50,257 nucleotides of DNA from a virus. Numbering within the stretch: the first letter of the stretch is position 1; every line of letters begins with the position of its first letter. The notes under the pieces were generated by a model. It was given only the letters and a program-made list of their open reading frames with translations. It was not told the DNA's origin and ran no database searches. Shown here piece by piece: positions 6,403-13,531 of this stretch. Location of the stretch: positions 1 to 50,257 of the IMG/VR virus record IMGVR_UViG_3300021090_000030. One strand, given 5' to 3'. A program made the position numbers and the translations under genes.

Positions 6403-6540
6403 TTACACCTTCTGAATCTTGACTTGAACGACTTGCACTTTGAAGATGAGGCGCCGGAGGCCGTAGGTGGGATAGGCCCGCTGGCCCTTATCCGCTTCCT
6501 TGAGCATCTTCTGTATTTCATGTACCGTCTTAGTTTTCAT
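6403..6540 (-). CDS. Small basic protein (45 aa)
   Basis: ATG at 6540 is preceded by AAGGAGACTGAT. The product MKTKTVHEIQKMLKEADKGQ is helical and then beta-rich (LIFKVQVVQVKIQKV). One base separates its TAA from the next ATG. The good site and tight spacing argue for a real gene. No family assigned. Confidence 0.65.
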   Translation of the reverse strand: MKTKTVHEIQKMLKEADKGQRAYPTYGLRRLIFKVQVVQVKIQKV

Positions 6541-6634
6541 ATCAGTCTCCTTACGTACAATGTTGCTGCAATTGGTTGATTATCCAGCGGCGCCACGTGG
6601 AGGCTTGCGTCTGCCGCCTTCCCCCTTGCTGATG

Positions 6635-6793
6635 TTATATGTGAGTGAAGATGAAGCCGAGGATGAGAGCTAGCGCGCCCAGAAGCGGAATTACGATCGC
6701 TGCGCCGCTCGGCGTCCGGCTGAAGTCATACTCGATCTTCTTCCCATTGACGATACCCCTATTGTTGTTCTGGTTGCTGGTGTAAGTATTCAT
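6635..6793 (-). CDS. Small membrane protein (52 aa)
   Basis: ATG at 6793 follows TAGGAGACTATC. The Asn-rich hydrophilic N-terminus (NTYTSNQNNNRG) is followed by a C-terminal membrane helix (AAIVIPLLGALALILGFIF), so it is tail-anchored. No family recognised. Confidence 0.65.
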   Translation of the reverse strand: MNTYTSNQNNNRGIVNGKKIEYDFSRTPSGAAIVIPLLGALALILGFIFTHI

Positions 6794-6902
6794 GATAGTC
6801 TCCTAAATTGAGCAGCTTTGATTTGGCGCAGAGTTTCGGATCTGCCTGCCTGACTGCCTTAGTAGGCTCTTCCCCCCTGCCTACCCGTCGGCTTCGCTCT
6901 TT

Positions 6903-7229
6903 TTACTCGGCTTCGGTTACTTTCTGATTCGTGCGTTGAAGCGTCGTAATGAAATCAGAATCTTTCAGAAGTTGCTGAATCGCGGCTTCTTCGTCGGCAT
7001 TCATGTACAAGACGAATTTGTTTCTGCCATCTTCACGCTTGCTGTGAGCGCCGCTGGATGCACGCCACGTTTCAAAGTCGCCTAAGTCGATCCAATTCTT
7101 CTCGATTTTCGAATCGCCGATCAGCTCTTTGGTTACCGGCAATTTGCCATGTGCGATCGCCTTTCGAATATATGAATTCGATAAACCACTGATTTCGATC
7201 GCTTCCTTGATACTAATTCTTTTGTTCAT
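6903..7229 (-). CDS. Excisionase-like HTH protein, paralogue D
   Basis: 108 residues, start preceded by TAGGAGACTAAA. HTH ISIKEAIEISGLSNSYIRKA, then a strand-helix C-terminus (SKREDGRNKFVLYMNADEEA) shared with paralogue C. Upstream are an AT-rich minus-strand -10 region (TATAAT near 7288) and two 19-bp direct repeats at 7313-7354. Likely a regulator that binds these sites (inference). Its HTH resembles that of paralogue C, so the pair probably arose by duplication. Confidence 0.8.
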   Translation of the reverse strand: MNKRISIKEAIEISGLSNSYIRKAIAHGKLPVTKELIGDSKIEKNWIDLGDFETWRASSGAHSKREDGRNKFVLYMNADEEAAIQQLLKDSDFITTLQRTNQKVTEAE

Positions 7230-7312
7230 TTTAGTCTCCTAAACTATTTTGTTTTTCAGACGACGCTCGTCTGATTTATATAATTATTATAATACACTAT
7301 CGATTTCATCAT

Positions 7313-7354
7313 ACGTGACGTTTGTTACGTTGTTGACGTGACGTTTGTTACGTT
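7313..7354. repeat. Two direct repeats of ACGTGACGTTTGTTACGTT, 23 bp apart
   Basis: Identical 19-bp copies at 7313-7331 and 7336-7354, a period of about two helical turns. They lie just upstream of the 6903-7229 regulator gene and next to an AT-rich stretch. The core is shared with the inverted repeat at 6176-6217. Possible operators or iterons. Confidence 0.75.
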
Positions 7355-7616
7355 ACATCTTTATGAACTTATTGTTATTACTACAATCTAGACAGTAGTA
7401 CGTTGATTCTTCAAAACAACTAAACTTTCCAAATCTACCATAGTTCATCGTAAAATATGTATTACATTTATTACAACGAAAGTTTGGTTCATTACGATTA
7501 TTTAGAAAGTAATCAGCTCTTTTTGGTATGAATCGTTTATTCAACTTCTTTACAGATTGTTTTACAACTTCAGATTCATAATTATTTACATATTGTTTGT
7601 AGTGATTCGTTTTCAT
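7353..7616 (-). CDS. Zinc-ribbon-like small protein, unusually AT-rich
   Basis: 87 residues, basic N-terminal half. It has two Cys pairs, CNKC and CLDC, about 20 residues apart (with an extra Cys between), fitting a zinc ribbon. Base composition is far more AT-rich than the surroundings, with Asn/Lys/Tyr-rich coding, which suggests recent transfer. No clear ribosome binding site precedes the ATG at 7616. It could be a DNA-binding protein or a remnant of an HNH-type protein. The coding call is moderate. Confidence 0.55.
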   Translation of the reverse strand: MKTNHYKQYVNNYESEVVKQSVKKLNKRFIPKRADYFLNNRNEPNFRCNKCNTYFTMNYGRFGKFSCFEESTYYCLDCSNNNKFIKM

Positions 7617-7650
7617 AATACAATAATAACATACAACATAAAGGATTCAC

Positions 7651-7692
7651 CGTGACATTCATCACGTCTTTATGGGTATCTTTGTCACGTTG
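7651..7692. promoter_or_regulatory. Cluster of CGTGA/TCACG half sites
   Basis: CGTGACATTCATCACG (7651-7666) is an imperfect palindrome with 5-bp arms, and TTTGTCACGTTG follows at 7681-7692. The half site CGTGAC matches the core of the repeats at 6176-6217 and 7313-7354. Position is upstream of the 7353-7616 gene. Confidence 0.45.
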
Positions 7693-7709
7693 TATATCCA
7701 ACAATAGGT

Positions 7710-8130
7710 ATGAGAATGGTATGAGAAACCGATGAGAAACCGATGAGTGGAGTCTGAGAAGACCCTGAGAAACCAATGAAGGGAGTATGAAGGGAGTATG
7801 AGAAACCCATGAGAAACCCTCAAGTAGTCTGAGAATGGTATGAGAAGACCCTGAGAAACCAATAAGTGGAGTATGAAAGTAGTCTGAGAGACCTCTCATG
7901 TAGTCTGAGAAACCCATTAGAGGCACGTGAGAATGAGATGAGTGGTGAGGGTCTGGTGTGGTTATATGAGAACAAGATGAAAGGCACATTAGAATAGTAT
8001 AAGAAACCCATGAGTATAGTCTGAAAGACCGATGAGAGGTCGATGAGGAACCGATGAGAATAGTCTGAGAACCATATGAGAAACCGATGAAGGGTTGATG
8101 AGGGGTACGTGAGAATGACGTGAGTTTTTG
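7710..8130. repeat. Array of about 37 degenerate 11-bp tandem repeats
   Basis: Plus-strand units follow the pattern (A/C/G)TGAGAA + 4 variable bases. Examples are ATGAGAATGGT (7710), ATGAGAAACCG (7721, 7732, 8076), CTGAGAAACCA (7765, 7851), ATGAAGGGAGT (7776, 7787) and ATGAGAATAGT (8054). The 11-bp register is kept from end to end except for short units at 7820 and 7895 and a 16-base interruption at 7950-7965. The strand is purine-rich. An 11-bp period is not a multiple of three and all three minus frames stay open only because the repeat lacks stops, so it is not coding. It lies within the only gap longer than 500 bases in the genome (7617-8197). Confidence 0.9.
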
Positions 8131-8184
8131 AGGCCCAGTGCTGTCAGCGTGTCTAATATCTCGACCATACCAAATGCCCATGGT

Positions 8185-8198
8185 AACTAAAATTAGTT
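8185..8198. promoter_or_regulatory. Operator-like dyad AACTAA-AA-TTAGTT
   Basis: Perfect 6-bp arms around AA, located between the 11-bp array and the stop codon of the 8198-9070 gene (overlapping the stop by one base). Same dyad as at 1086-1099. Confidence 0.5.
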
Positions 8199-9070
8199 CA
8201 CGGTCTCAGTTCAAAACCGCGGGCAACTAATATCTGATATAGTGCCTTAGAAGGAATGCGTGTCTTGTCGTATATTAGTCCCAACGTATGTCCCTTACGA
8301 TACATGTCAACTGCCATATCAACCTGTTCGACAGGATAGCTTGTGTTTCTGCCTCTAAGTGCAACACCCCGTATACGTAACTCATGGTAGAGCGTGGTTG
8401 GACTAACTCCTGTCTTGAGAGCTATCTCATTTGTGATTATTCCTGCACAGTACATTTCAACCGCCTTATCGAGTCTCTCAACATCAACATTGTAACCCCT
8501 CTTTGCAATTCCCCTGATAGCTAATGCTTTGTAGAGTACCGTGGAAGTGACTCCCGTCGCTACATAAACAACACTTAGAGTCTCCATTTGGATGTACATC
8601 TTAACTGCCTTGTTTAGCTGCGTCAAGCGGACGTTATTTGTTGAGCGATTTGGCATTCCCAACTTCTCTAGCTCTGCATATAACCCCGAAGGAGAGATTC
8701 CTGTCTCCACATAAATCGAAGATACCTTCGCGCCGGCGTTGTACATTGCTACGGCTGTCTGCTTTCGGGTCTCCGTCACTCCCTGTGCCTCAACTGCGAC
8801 GGCACGAATGGGTACGCCCTTTTTGTCTAGTAAGGTATATAGTGTTGCGGGGTTTAGATGCCATTTCCCTAGTACGTCCTTTACAGGCATATCCGACTGG
8901 TAATCTTTGCAAATGGCGTCTGCGTTGTTTATGTCAGGAGTACGACCGTAGGCTCTTAATATTTTTCTGACCGCTGTCTCAGATAAATCGGTGTTCGTAG
9001 TGAACTCTTGCATATCTCTAATCCCCGCGTCGTACATCTCCAGCACTTCAATATCTTGGTCTGTAGTCAT
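8198..9070 (-). CDS. Tandem helix-turn-helix repeat protein (290 aa, about six HTH units)
   Basis: The whole protein is a string of similar units of 44-53 residues. Landmark tyrosines recur at about 13, 57, 110, 159, 207 and 257 (pattern AVxMY) and at 78, 131, 180, 228 and 278 (pattern TxLYxxL). Typical unit: DKAVEMYCAGIITNEIALKT then GVSPTTLYHELRIRGVALRG. Each has the helix-turn-helix look of transposase or resolvase N-termini (GVSPTTLY as recognition helix) but no catalytic domain follows. AAAGGAG precedes the ATG. The stop is next to the 11-bp repeat array, which suggests that the protein reads that array with one HTH per helical turn (inference). Function otherwise unknown. Confidence 0.85.
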   Translation of the reverse strand: MTTDQDIEVLEMYDAGIRDMQEFTTNTDLSETAVRKILRAYGRTPDINNADAICKDYQSDMPVKDVLGKWHLNPATLYTLLDKKGVPIRAVAVEAQGVTETRKQTAVAMYNAGAKVSSIYVETGISPSGLYAELEKLGMPNRSTNNVRLTQLNKAVKMYIQMETLSVVYVATGVTSTVLYKALAIRGIAKRGYNVDVERLDKAVEMYCAGIITNEIALKTGVSPTTLYHELRIRGVALRGRNTSYPVEQVDMAVDMYRKGHTLGLIYDKTRIPSKALYQILVARGFELRP

Positions 9071-9190
9071 GTTGTGTTCTCCTTTCGATCTTGAATTATA
9101 AATAATTATACAACAGTTAGAAAGAAAAAGCCATTAGAAACTAATCTTAGTCTCCGGGACCTTTGTGTTGCCGTAAGGTACAATTGTGTT
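9071..9190. promoter_or_regulatory. Divergent control region between the two transcription blocks
   Basis: Minus strand shows two TATAAT boxes between 9092 and 9110 for the HTH-repeat gene, without a clear -35. Plus strand shows TACAAT (9179-9184) only seven bases before the terminase ATG. Between them lies GAAACTAATCTTAGT (9137-9151), the inverse of the 15-mer at 1118-1132. The arrangement suggests one regulator acting on both blocks. Confidence 0.55.
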
Positions 9191-9721
9191 ATGAGTGACG
9201 AAGACGAAGATATTGTTAGAGTATGGGATCAACAGCCTGGAGAAGGCGATATATGGTACAGGATATTTACTAAGTACTATTTACCGTTGGGGCAGAAAAG
9301 AAATCTTCGGACTGCATTCGAATATTACCTTCGAATGGAGAAACCTATTGACTACATTGATGTAGATCCCGATAACTTCAAGAACATTCCCGCTCATTGG
9401 ACCCAACATGCATTTAAGTTCGAGTGGGCTAAGCGTGCGTTAGAATTCGATCAGGCCTCTGCTCCGGACTTTTCTATGCTACAAGTAAGTCAAACGTTGG
9501 AGTTCCTACGTGAGCATGCTATGAAAGCTGCATATGCTCTTGTAGAGTCACTAACTAATGAGAGAACTAGGGTCCAGGCAGCCAACTCGATTCTTAATCG
9601 TAGTGGCATTCCTGAGGTTAGTGAAGTAAACCTAAAGTCTGCGGTTTCGATAACTGCAGATGAAATGGCTGCAGCACAAGAAAAGGTCACCGAGTGGATG
9701 ACGCAAAAGAAGAGTGGCTAG
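9191..9721 (+). CDS. Putative terminase small subunit
   Basis: 176 residues, placed directly before the large subunit and overlapping it. Contains FKFEWAKRALEFD and a helical C-terminal half with NERTRVQAANSILNRSGIP, a pattern common in small terminases. Family role: recognises the packaging site and activates the large subunit. No good ribosome binding site precedes the ATG; a TACAAT box ends seven bases upstream, so the mRNA may be nearly leaderless. Call rests on position and weak similarity. Confidence 0.7.
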   Translation: MSDEDEDIVRVWDQQPGEGDIWYRIFTKYYLPLGQKRNLRTAFEYYLRMEKPIDYIDVDPDNFKNIPAHWTQHAFKFEWAKRALEFDQASAPDFSMLQVSQTLEFLREHAMKAAYALVESLTNERTRVQAANSILNRSGIPEVSEVNLKSAVSITADEMAAAQEKVTEWMTQKKSG

Positions 9722-11163
9722 CATGTTCACTGTCGTTCGTATATTTTGTAGATCGGTACGTAAAGATCTACGATGCTACGTCTGGTGGTTGGATTCCGTT
9801 TGAACTTTGGCCCGAACAGGTTCGAGTAGCCGAAGAGCTCGTTAACAACCGATTAGTTGCTATCCTGAAAGCGCGTCAGTTGGGTTTGACGTGGTTGGTG
9901 CTCGCTTACATACTATGGATGATGGTTTTCCATCCGGCAGGCACAATGCTTCTATTTTCTCGTCGTGAAGTAGAAGCTATCTACATGCTGGATAAACGTC
10001 TCAAAGGTATGTATAATCGTCTACCTGAGTGGATGGGAGTACGGTCTATTATTTCGGACAGCGCACACATCTGGGAATTGAGTAACGGTTCAGTCGCTTA
10101 CGCATTCCCAACTACTGCAGGTGATTCGTACACAGCTACTTTGGCTTTTGTAGATGAAGCAGATCTATTGCCTGATCTCGACGATCTGATGTTGGCAGTC
10201 AAGCCAACCATTGATGGTGGAGGCAAGATGATTTTGCTAAGCAGGTCCGACAAAGCAGCTCCGAACAGCCCGTTCAAGAAAATATTCATTGAGGCTTGGG
10301 CCGGCAGAAGTGCTTGGAAAGGTATTTTCCTACCATGGTTCGCTAGACCATCCCGGACTGCTAAATGGTACAAAGACCAAGAAGACGACTTTATGTCTCG
10401 AACTGGAACTAGTGATGGTCTACACGAGCAGTACCCAGCAACTCCTGAAGAAGCTCTGGCACCCAGGTCGCTAAACAAAAGGATTCCGTTTGCATGGTTG
10501 CAGAGATGTTATGTACCAATGAAGGGAACGAGGCATGCTAGTATCAACGGACTTACAGTATACCGAGAGCCACAATTGGCACACTCATACATCATATCAG
10601 GAGACCCGGCTGAAGGAAACCCGACATCAGACGATTCGTCTGCACACGTACTAGATGGTCTGACCCTGGAAGAGTGTGCTATGTTAGTTGGTAAGTTCGA
10701 ACCGCTAATGTTTGCAGAGCAGCTTTTAGAGATTTCGGAGTATTATCGTGACGCAGATATAATGGTTGAACGTAATAATCATGGACATGCGGTTATTGCA
10801 ACAATTCGAACTAAAGAAGACAAAGCACATCTCTTGATGAGAGGTCAAGACGGTCGGTATGGATGGCCACAAACCGGTAAGAGCAAGGCGCACCTTTATT
10901 CAGAGGGTGCTAAGTTACTGAAAGATGGAGCTCCTACGATACATAGTTCGGCAACTTTCCTCCAATTAGCCGATATCGAAGGAAGTACACTAAAAGCACC
11001 AGAAGGAAGTTTCGACGATCAGGCAGTAAGTTATATGTTAGGCGTACTAGCAGCTTCTGCCCCACCAGTACAGAACTTTGGATTCCAGTATGCCAGTAGC
11101 CATAGACACAATTCCAAACTTAACGCCCGTAGACGTCGCCATTCTATCGGCAGTATCAGCTGA
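9694..11163 (+). CDS. terL: Terminase large subunit
   Basis: 489 residues from a GTG start with AAAAGG upstream. N-terminal ATPase: Walker A variant KARQLGLTW (59-67), Walker B LAFVDEAD (150-157). C-terminal RNase H-like nuclease: ISGDPAEGNPTSDD with the first Asp, MVERNNHGHAVI, and GSFDDQAVSYML near the end. It drives ATP-dependent DNA translocation into the procapsid and cuts the concatemer. Overlaps the small subunit gene by 28 bases and the portal gene by 74 bases. Confidence 0.95.
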   Translation: MDDAKEEWLACSLSFVYFVDRYVKIYDATSGGWIPFELWPEQVRVAEELVNNRLVAILKARQLGLTWLVLAYILWMMVFHPAGTMLLFSRREVEAIYMLDKRLKGMYNRLPEWMGVRSIISDSAHIWELSNGSVAYAFPTTAGDSYTATLAFVDEADLLPDLDDLMLAVKPTIDGGGKMILLSRSDKAAPNSPFKKIFIEAWAGRSAWKGIFLPWFARPSRTAKWYKDQEDDFMSRTGTSDGLHEQYPATPEEALAPRSLNKRIPFAWLQRCYVPMKGTRHASINGLTVYREPQLAHSYIISGDPAEGNPTSDDSSAHVLDGLTLEECAMLVGKFEPLMFAEQLLEISEYYRDADIMVERNNHGHAVIATIRTKEDKAHLLMRGQDGRYGWPQTGKSKAHLYSEGAKLLKDGAPTIHSSATFLQLADIEGSTLKAPEGSFDDQAVSYMLGVLAASAPPVQNFGFQYASSHRHNSKLNARRRRHSIGSIS

Positions 11164-12523
11164 AGAAGACGCGTACCAACGGTCGATTGTTACTGCCCGT
11201 AAGTACCATAGAGGTGATCAAGGAGCTAAAATAACTGACCGTCTACGAGAGTTTATTCCTAGTATTGCTTTAGGAGAAGATTTCCGTCTAAATATTTGTC
11301 GTGTAATAGTAAGTGCTATGACCGACAGAATGAGGATTGTTGGCTTCGACTCTCCAGTAGTCCTAAAAATTGAGTGGGCATCGGAAATGTTTGACGACAA
11401 TAAAGGCCCCATTGTGGAATTGGACCTTTACGAAACTCTTTTACGTGACGGTGAAGCGTTCGTTGTAGTAGACGTCGACGTCGAGACGTCAGATATATCA
11501 TGGCACGTAAACCAAAGATATACGTCCTTAGACGTGGAGGGTGATGGTACAGGATGTATGGCTTTTTATGAGAACGATGACCCTAACCAACGTCTTCTGG
11601 TTGTAGTAAAACATTGGGTGACCCTAGACTCTCAAGGTAGAATGGTTCGAAACCGCAATCTTTATTATCCAAATGAAATTATAAAGCAAGTTCATAATGG
11701 AAAGACTTGGATTGAGAGAGAACCACCAGTAAGTTGGGTAGATGTAGAAGGAATGCCATTAGGTGTAGCTGCGATACACTTCTATAATAAAGGGTTCAAA
11801 CGTGAAGCGGAAGACGCGTTTTCTCTACAAGATTCTATCAATAAGACATTTTTAGATTTATTAGCTACTTCAGACATATCTGCCTTCCGGATTTATGTTG
11901 CTCTTGGTTGGATACCTACCACTGACGGTAAAGATCCCAAAGAGGACGGTAGTAATTGGATGGTTGTAGAACCGGGTAGGGTTGTTGGTACAGATAAACC
12001 TAAGTCCGAAGCGTCTTTCGATGCAATTGAGGCATCAGATCCTGAGGCAGCCATCAAGACTGTACAACAGTGTATTTTGTGGGCTAGTATGGTTACGAAT
12101 ACGCCCGCAAGTAGATTCATCTCTACCAAACTTATTGCCAGCGACGAGACGCTCAAACAGCAAGAAGAGCCTCTTGTAGCTAAAATCGATGGTGCCAAAA
12201 CCTTAATTTCTTATTCCTGGCGTCAGGTTCTTTTACTAACAGAACGTATATGGAACGTATTAACGGACGAACCTGTAACTGAAGGCAAACTGAAGCCCAT
12301 TTGGTGCCATTCAGCGTCTATGGAGTCACTCATGGACATACTGAAGTCTAAAAAAGAGTTAGGTATTCCCGAAATTCAGATTTGGCGGGAGTTGGGCTAC
12401 GACGAGCGTAAGATAGTGGCCATGATGGCCGACAAGAAGGAAGCTATGGCCCTAGTACAGCCAGCGCAACCTACTAAACCAAATGAAGGAGTCAGTGATG
12501 GCACTCAAAATCAAGAGAGTTAA
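11090..12523 (+). CDS. Portal protein (SPP1 gp6-like)
   Basis: 477 residues from ATG 11090 (a TTG at 11078 would extend it by four). Shows the N-terminal features of the SPP1 gp6-type portal family of siphophages: KYHRGDQGAKITDRL, then GEDFRLNICRVIVSAMTDRM, and later GVAAIHFYNKGF. Forms the dodecameric ring for DNA passage at one capsid vertex. The 5' end lies inside the terminase gene in another frame and the 3' end overlaps the scaffold gene by 26 bases. Confidence 0.9.
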   Translation: MPVAIDTIPNLTPVDVAILSAVSAEEDAYQRSIVTARKYHRGDQGAKITDRLREFIPSIALGEDFRLNICRVIVSAMTDRMRIVGFDSPVVLKIEWASEMFDDNKGPIVELDLYETLLRDGEAFVVVDVDVETSDISWHVNQRYTSLDVEGDGTGCMAFYENDDPNQRLLVVVKHWVTLDSQGRMVRNRNLYYPNEIIKQVHNGKTWIEREPPVSWVDVEGMPLGVAAIHFYNKGFKREAEDAFSLQDSINKTFLDLLATSDISAFRIYVALGWIPTTDGKDPKEDGSNWMVVEPGRVVGTDKPKSEASFDAIEASDPEAAIKTVQQCILWASMVTNTPASRFISTKLIASDETLKQQEEPLVAKIDGAKTLISYSWRQVLLLTERIWNVLTDEPVTEGKLKPIWCHSASMESLMDILKSKKELGIPEIQIWRELGYDERKIVAMMADKKEAMALVQPAQPTKPNEGVSDGTQNQES

Positions 12524-13139
12524 AAGGTCCTTGTTGGACGAGCTCGGTGATGGGTTCGACATCCTTACCGATGCAGAAGCAACTGAAGCGGGGTTTACAT
12601 TAGCTGACGACGAAGTCATAGCTGTAGAGAAGCCCCAAGCACCACCCCCTTCAGGTGAAACTGCAGATGTGGCTGACTTAAGAGTCAAACTACACAGCGT
12701 GAATTCAGAATCAGCACAACGCCGCCTGGCCTTGAAAGAAGCTAAAGACAAGATTGCTGCTATAGAAGCAGATAATGCGACCCTTAAAAGTAGCGTAGAC
12801 AGCTTTAGACTGAACGAGGCTAAGACCAAAGCAACGACAGTATTCGACGCCATAGTGGCAGAGAAGAAGTTTGTGTTTGCTTCAGATGCTGCAGGTGGCG
12901 ATGTCCGAGAAGAAGTCTTCAGGGGTGTTGACTGGACTAAAGAGGTAACTAAAGAGACATTAGAGCCTCTGGTTAGCAAGTACGTAGAAAAGAAACCGTA
13001 CGTTCTCAAAACTGTTGTACTGGGACCTACGGAGGGTGGTAGGCAAGGCTCAAGCTCAGGCGACGCAATTGACATTGATCTCGAAGAAGTCGCCAACGCC
13101 TTTGGTTTGCCTAAACCACTCGTTCAAAAGGAGTCATAA
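12498..13139 (+). CDS. Scaffolding protein
   Basis: 213 residues. Start at 12498 is chosen because GAAGGAG lies eight bases upstream. Acidic N-terminus, then a heptad-rich coiled coil (about 60-115, including RRLALKEAKDKIAAIEADNA). The C-terminus is helical and acidic, as in phage scaffolds. It guides capsid assembly and is removed before packaging. Position between portal and decoration/capsid genes supports the call; the stop overlaps the next ATG (TAATG). No protease gene is recognised nearby. Confidence 0.8.
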   Translation: MALKIKRVKRSLLDELGDGFDILTDAEATEAGFTLADDEVIAVEKPQAPPPSGETADVADLRVKLHSVNSESAQRRLALKEAKDKIAAIEADNATLKSSVDSFRLNEAKTKATTVFDAIVAEKKFVFASDAAGGDVREEVFRGVDWTKEVTKETLEPLVSKYVEKKPYVLKTVVLGPTEGGRQGSSSGDAIDIDLEEVANAFGLPKPLVQKES

Positions 13140-13519
13140 TGACTGCATTAGTTTTTGTTCCGAAGGCAGTGCGTCTAGCCAACACACATAACGCACTGTC
13201 TCGAACACGTCCACTAGCGGGCACAGCTGGCGTTGGACAGGCGGCTGCTATGGATGCTGAGGGTAATTGGATACTGCGAGCCGGCACAGGCCGAGCAGCA
13301 GGGATCTTCCTGGGCATCACTGATGGACGTCTTGAGGGGAACGTTGGTGACGATGCGGAAGTGTTAATGGAAGGCATTGTTGCCGGTTACGTTGTAGCTC
13401 CGGGTGTAGTGGTGTATGATGGCGGGGATGGAACACTAGAAGACACTGGTACAACCGAGCAGAAGATTGGAGTAGGTTTGAACGATAACTTGCTCTATAT
13501 TCGACCAGATTTGGCCTAA
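13139..13519 (+). CDS. Capsid decoration protein
   Basis: 126 residues, Gly/Ala/Val-rich and beta-predicted, with TGRAAGIFLGITDGR and EVLMEGIVAGYVVAPGVVVY. This matches the small head-decoration proteins (DUF2190-type) encoded just before major capsid genes. They cement the outside of the expanded capsid. Start overlaps the scaffold stop, with AAAGGAG upstream. Confidence 0.75.
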   Translation: MTALVFVPKAVRLANTHNALSRTRPLAGTAGVGQAAAMDAEGNWILRAGTGRAAGIFLGITDGRLEGNVGDDAEVLMEGIVAGYVVAPGVVVYDGGDGTLEDTGTTEQKIGVGLNDNLLYIRPDLA

Positions 13520-13531
13520 GCGAGGTGTGAC

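Noticed and set aside
7710-8130. CRISPR array
   Set aside because: Units are 11 bp, contiguous and without spacers; no cas genes are present. The Cas4-like gene at 45022 is far away and belongs to a recombination operon.
7582-8181. Long minus-strand frame (199 codons) through the repeat array, with two shorter overlapping ones
   Set aside because: All three frames are open because the 11-bp unit lacks stop codons on that strand. No ribosome binding site precedes the ATG, and an 11-bp period gives an 11-residue pattern that drifts. Treated as non-coding.
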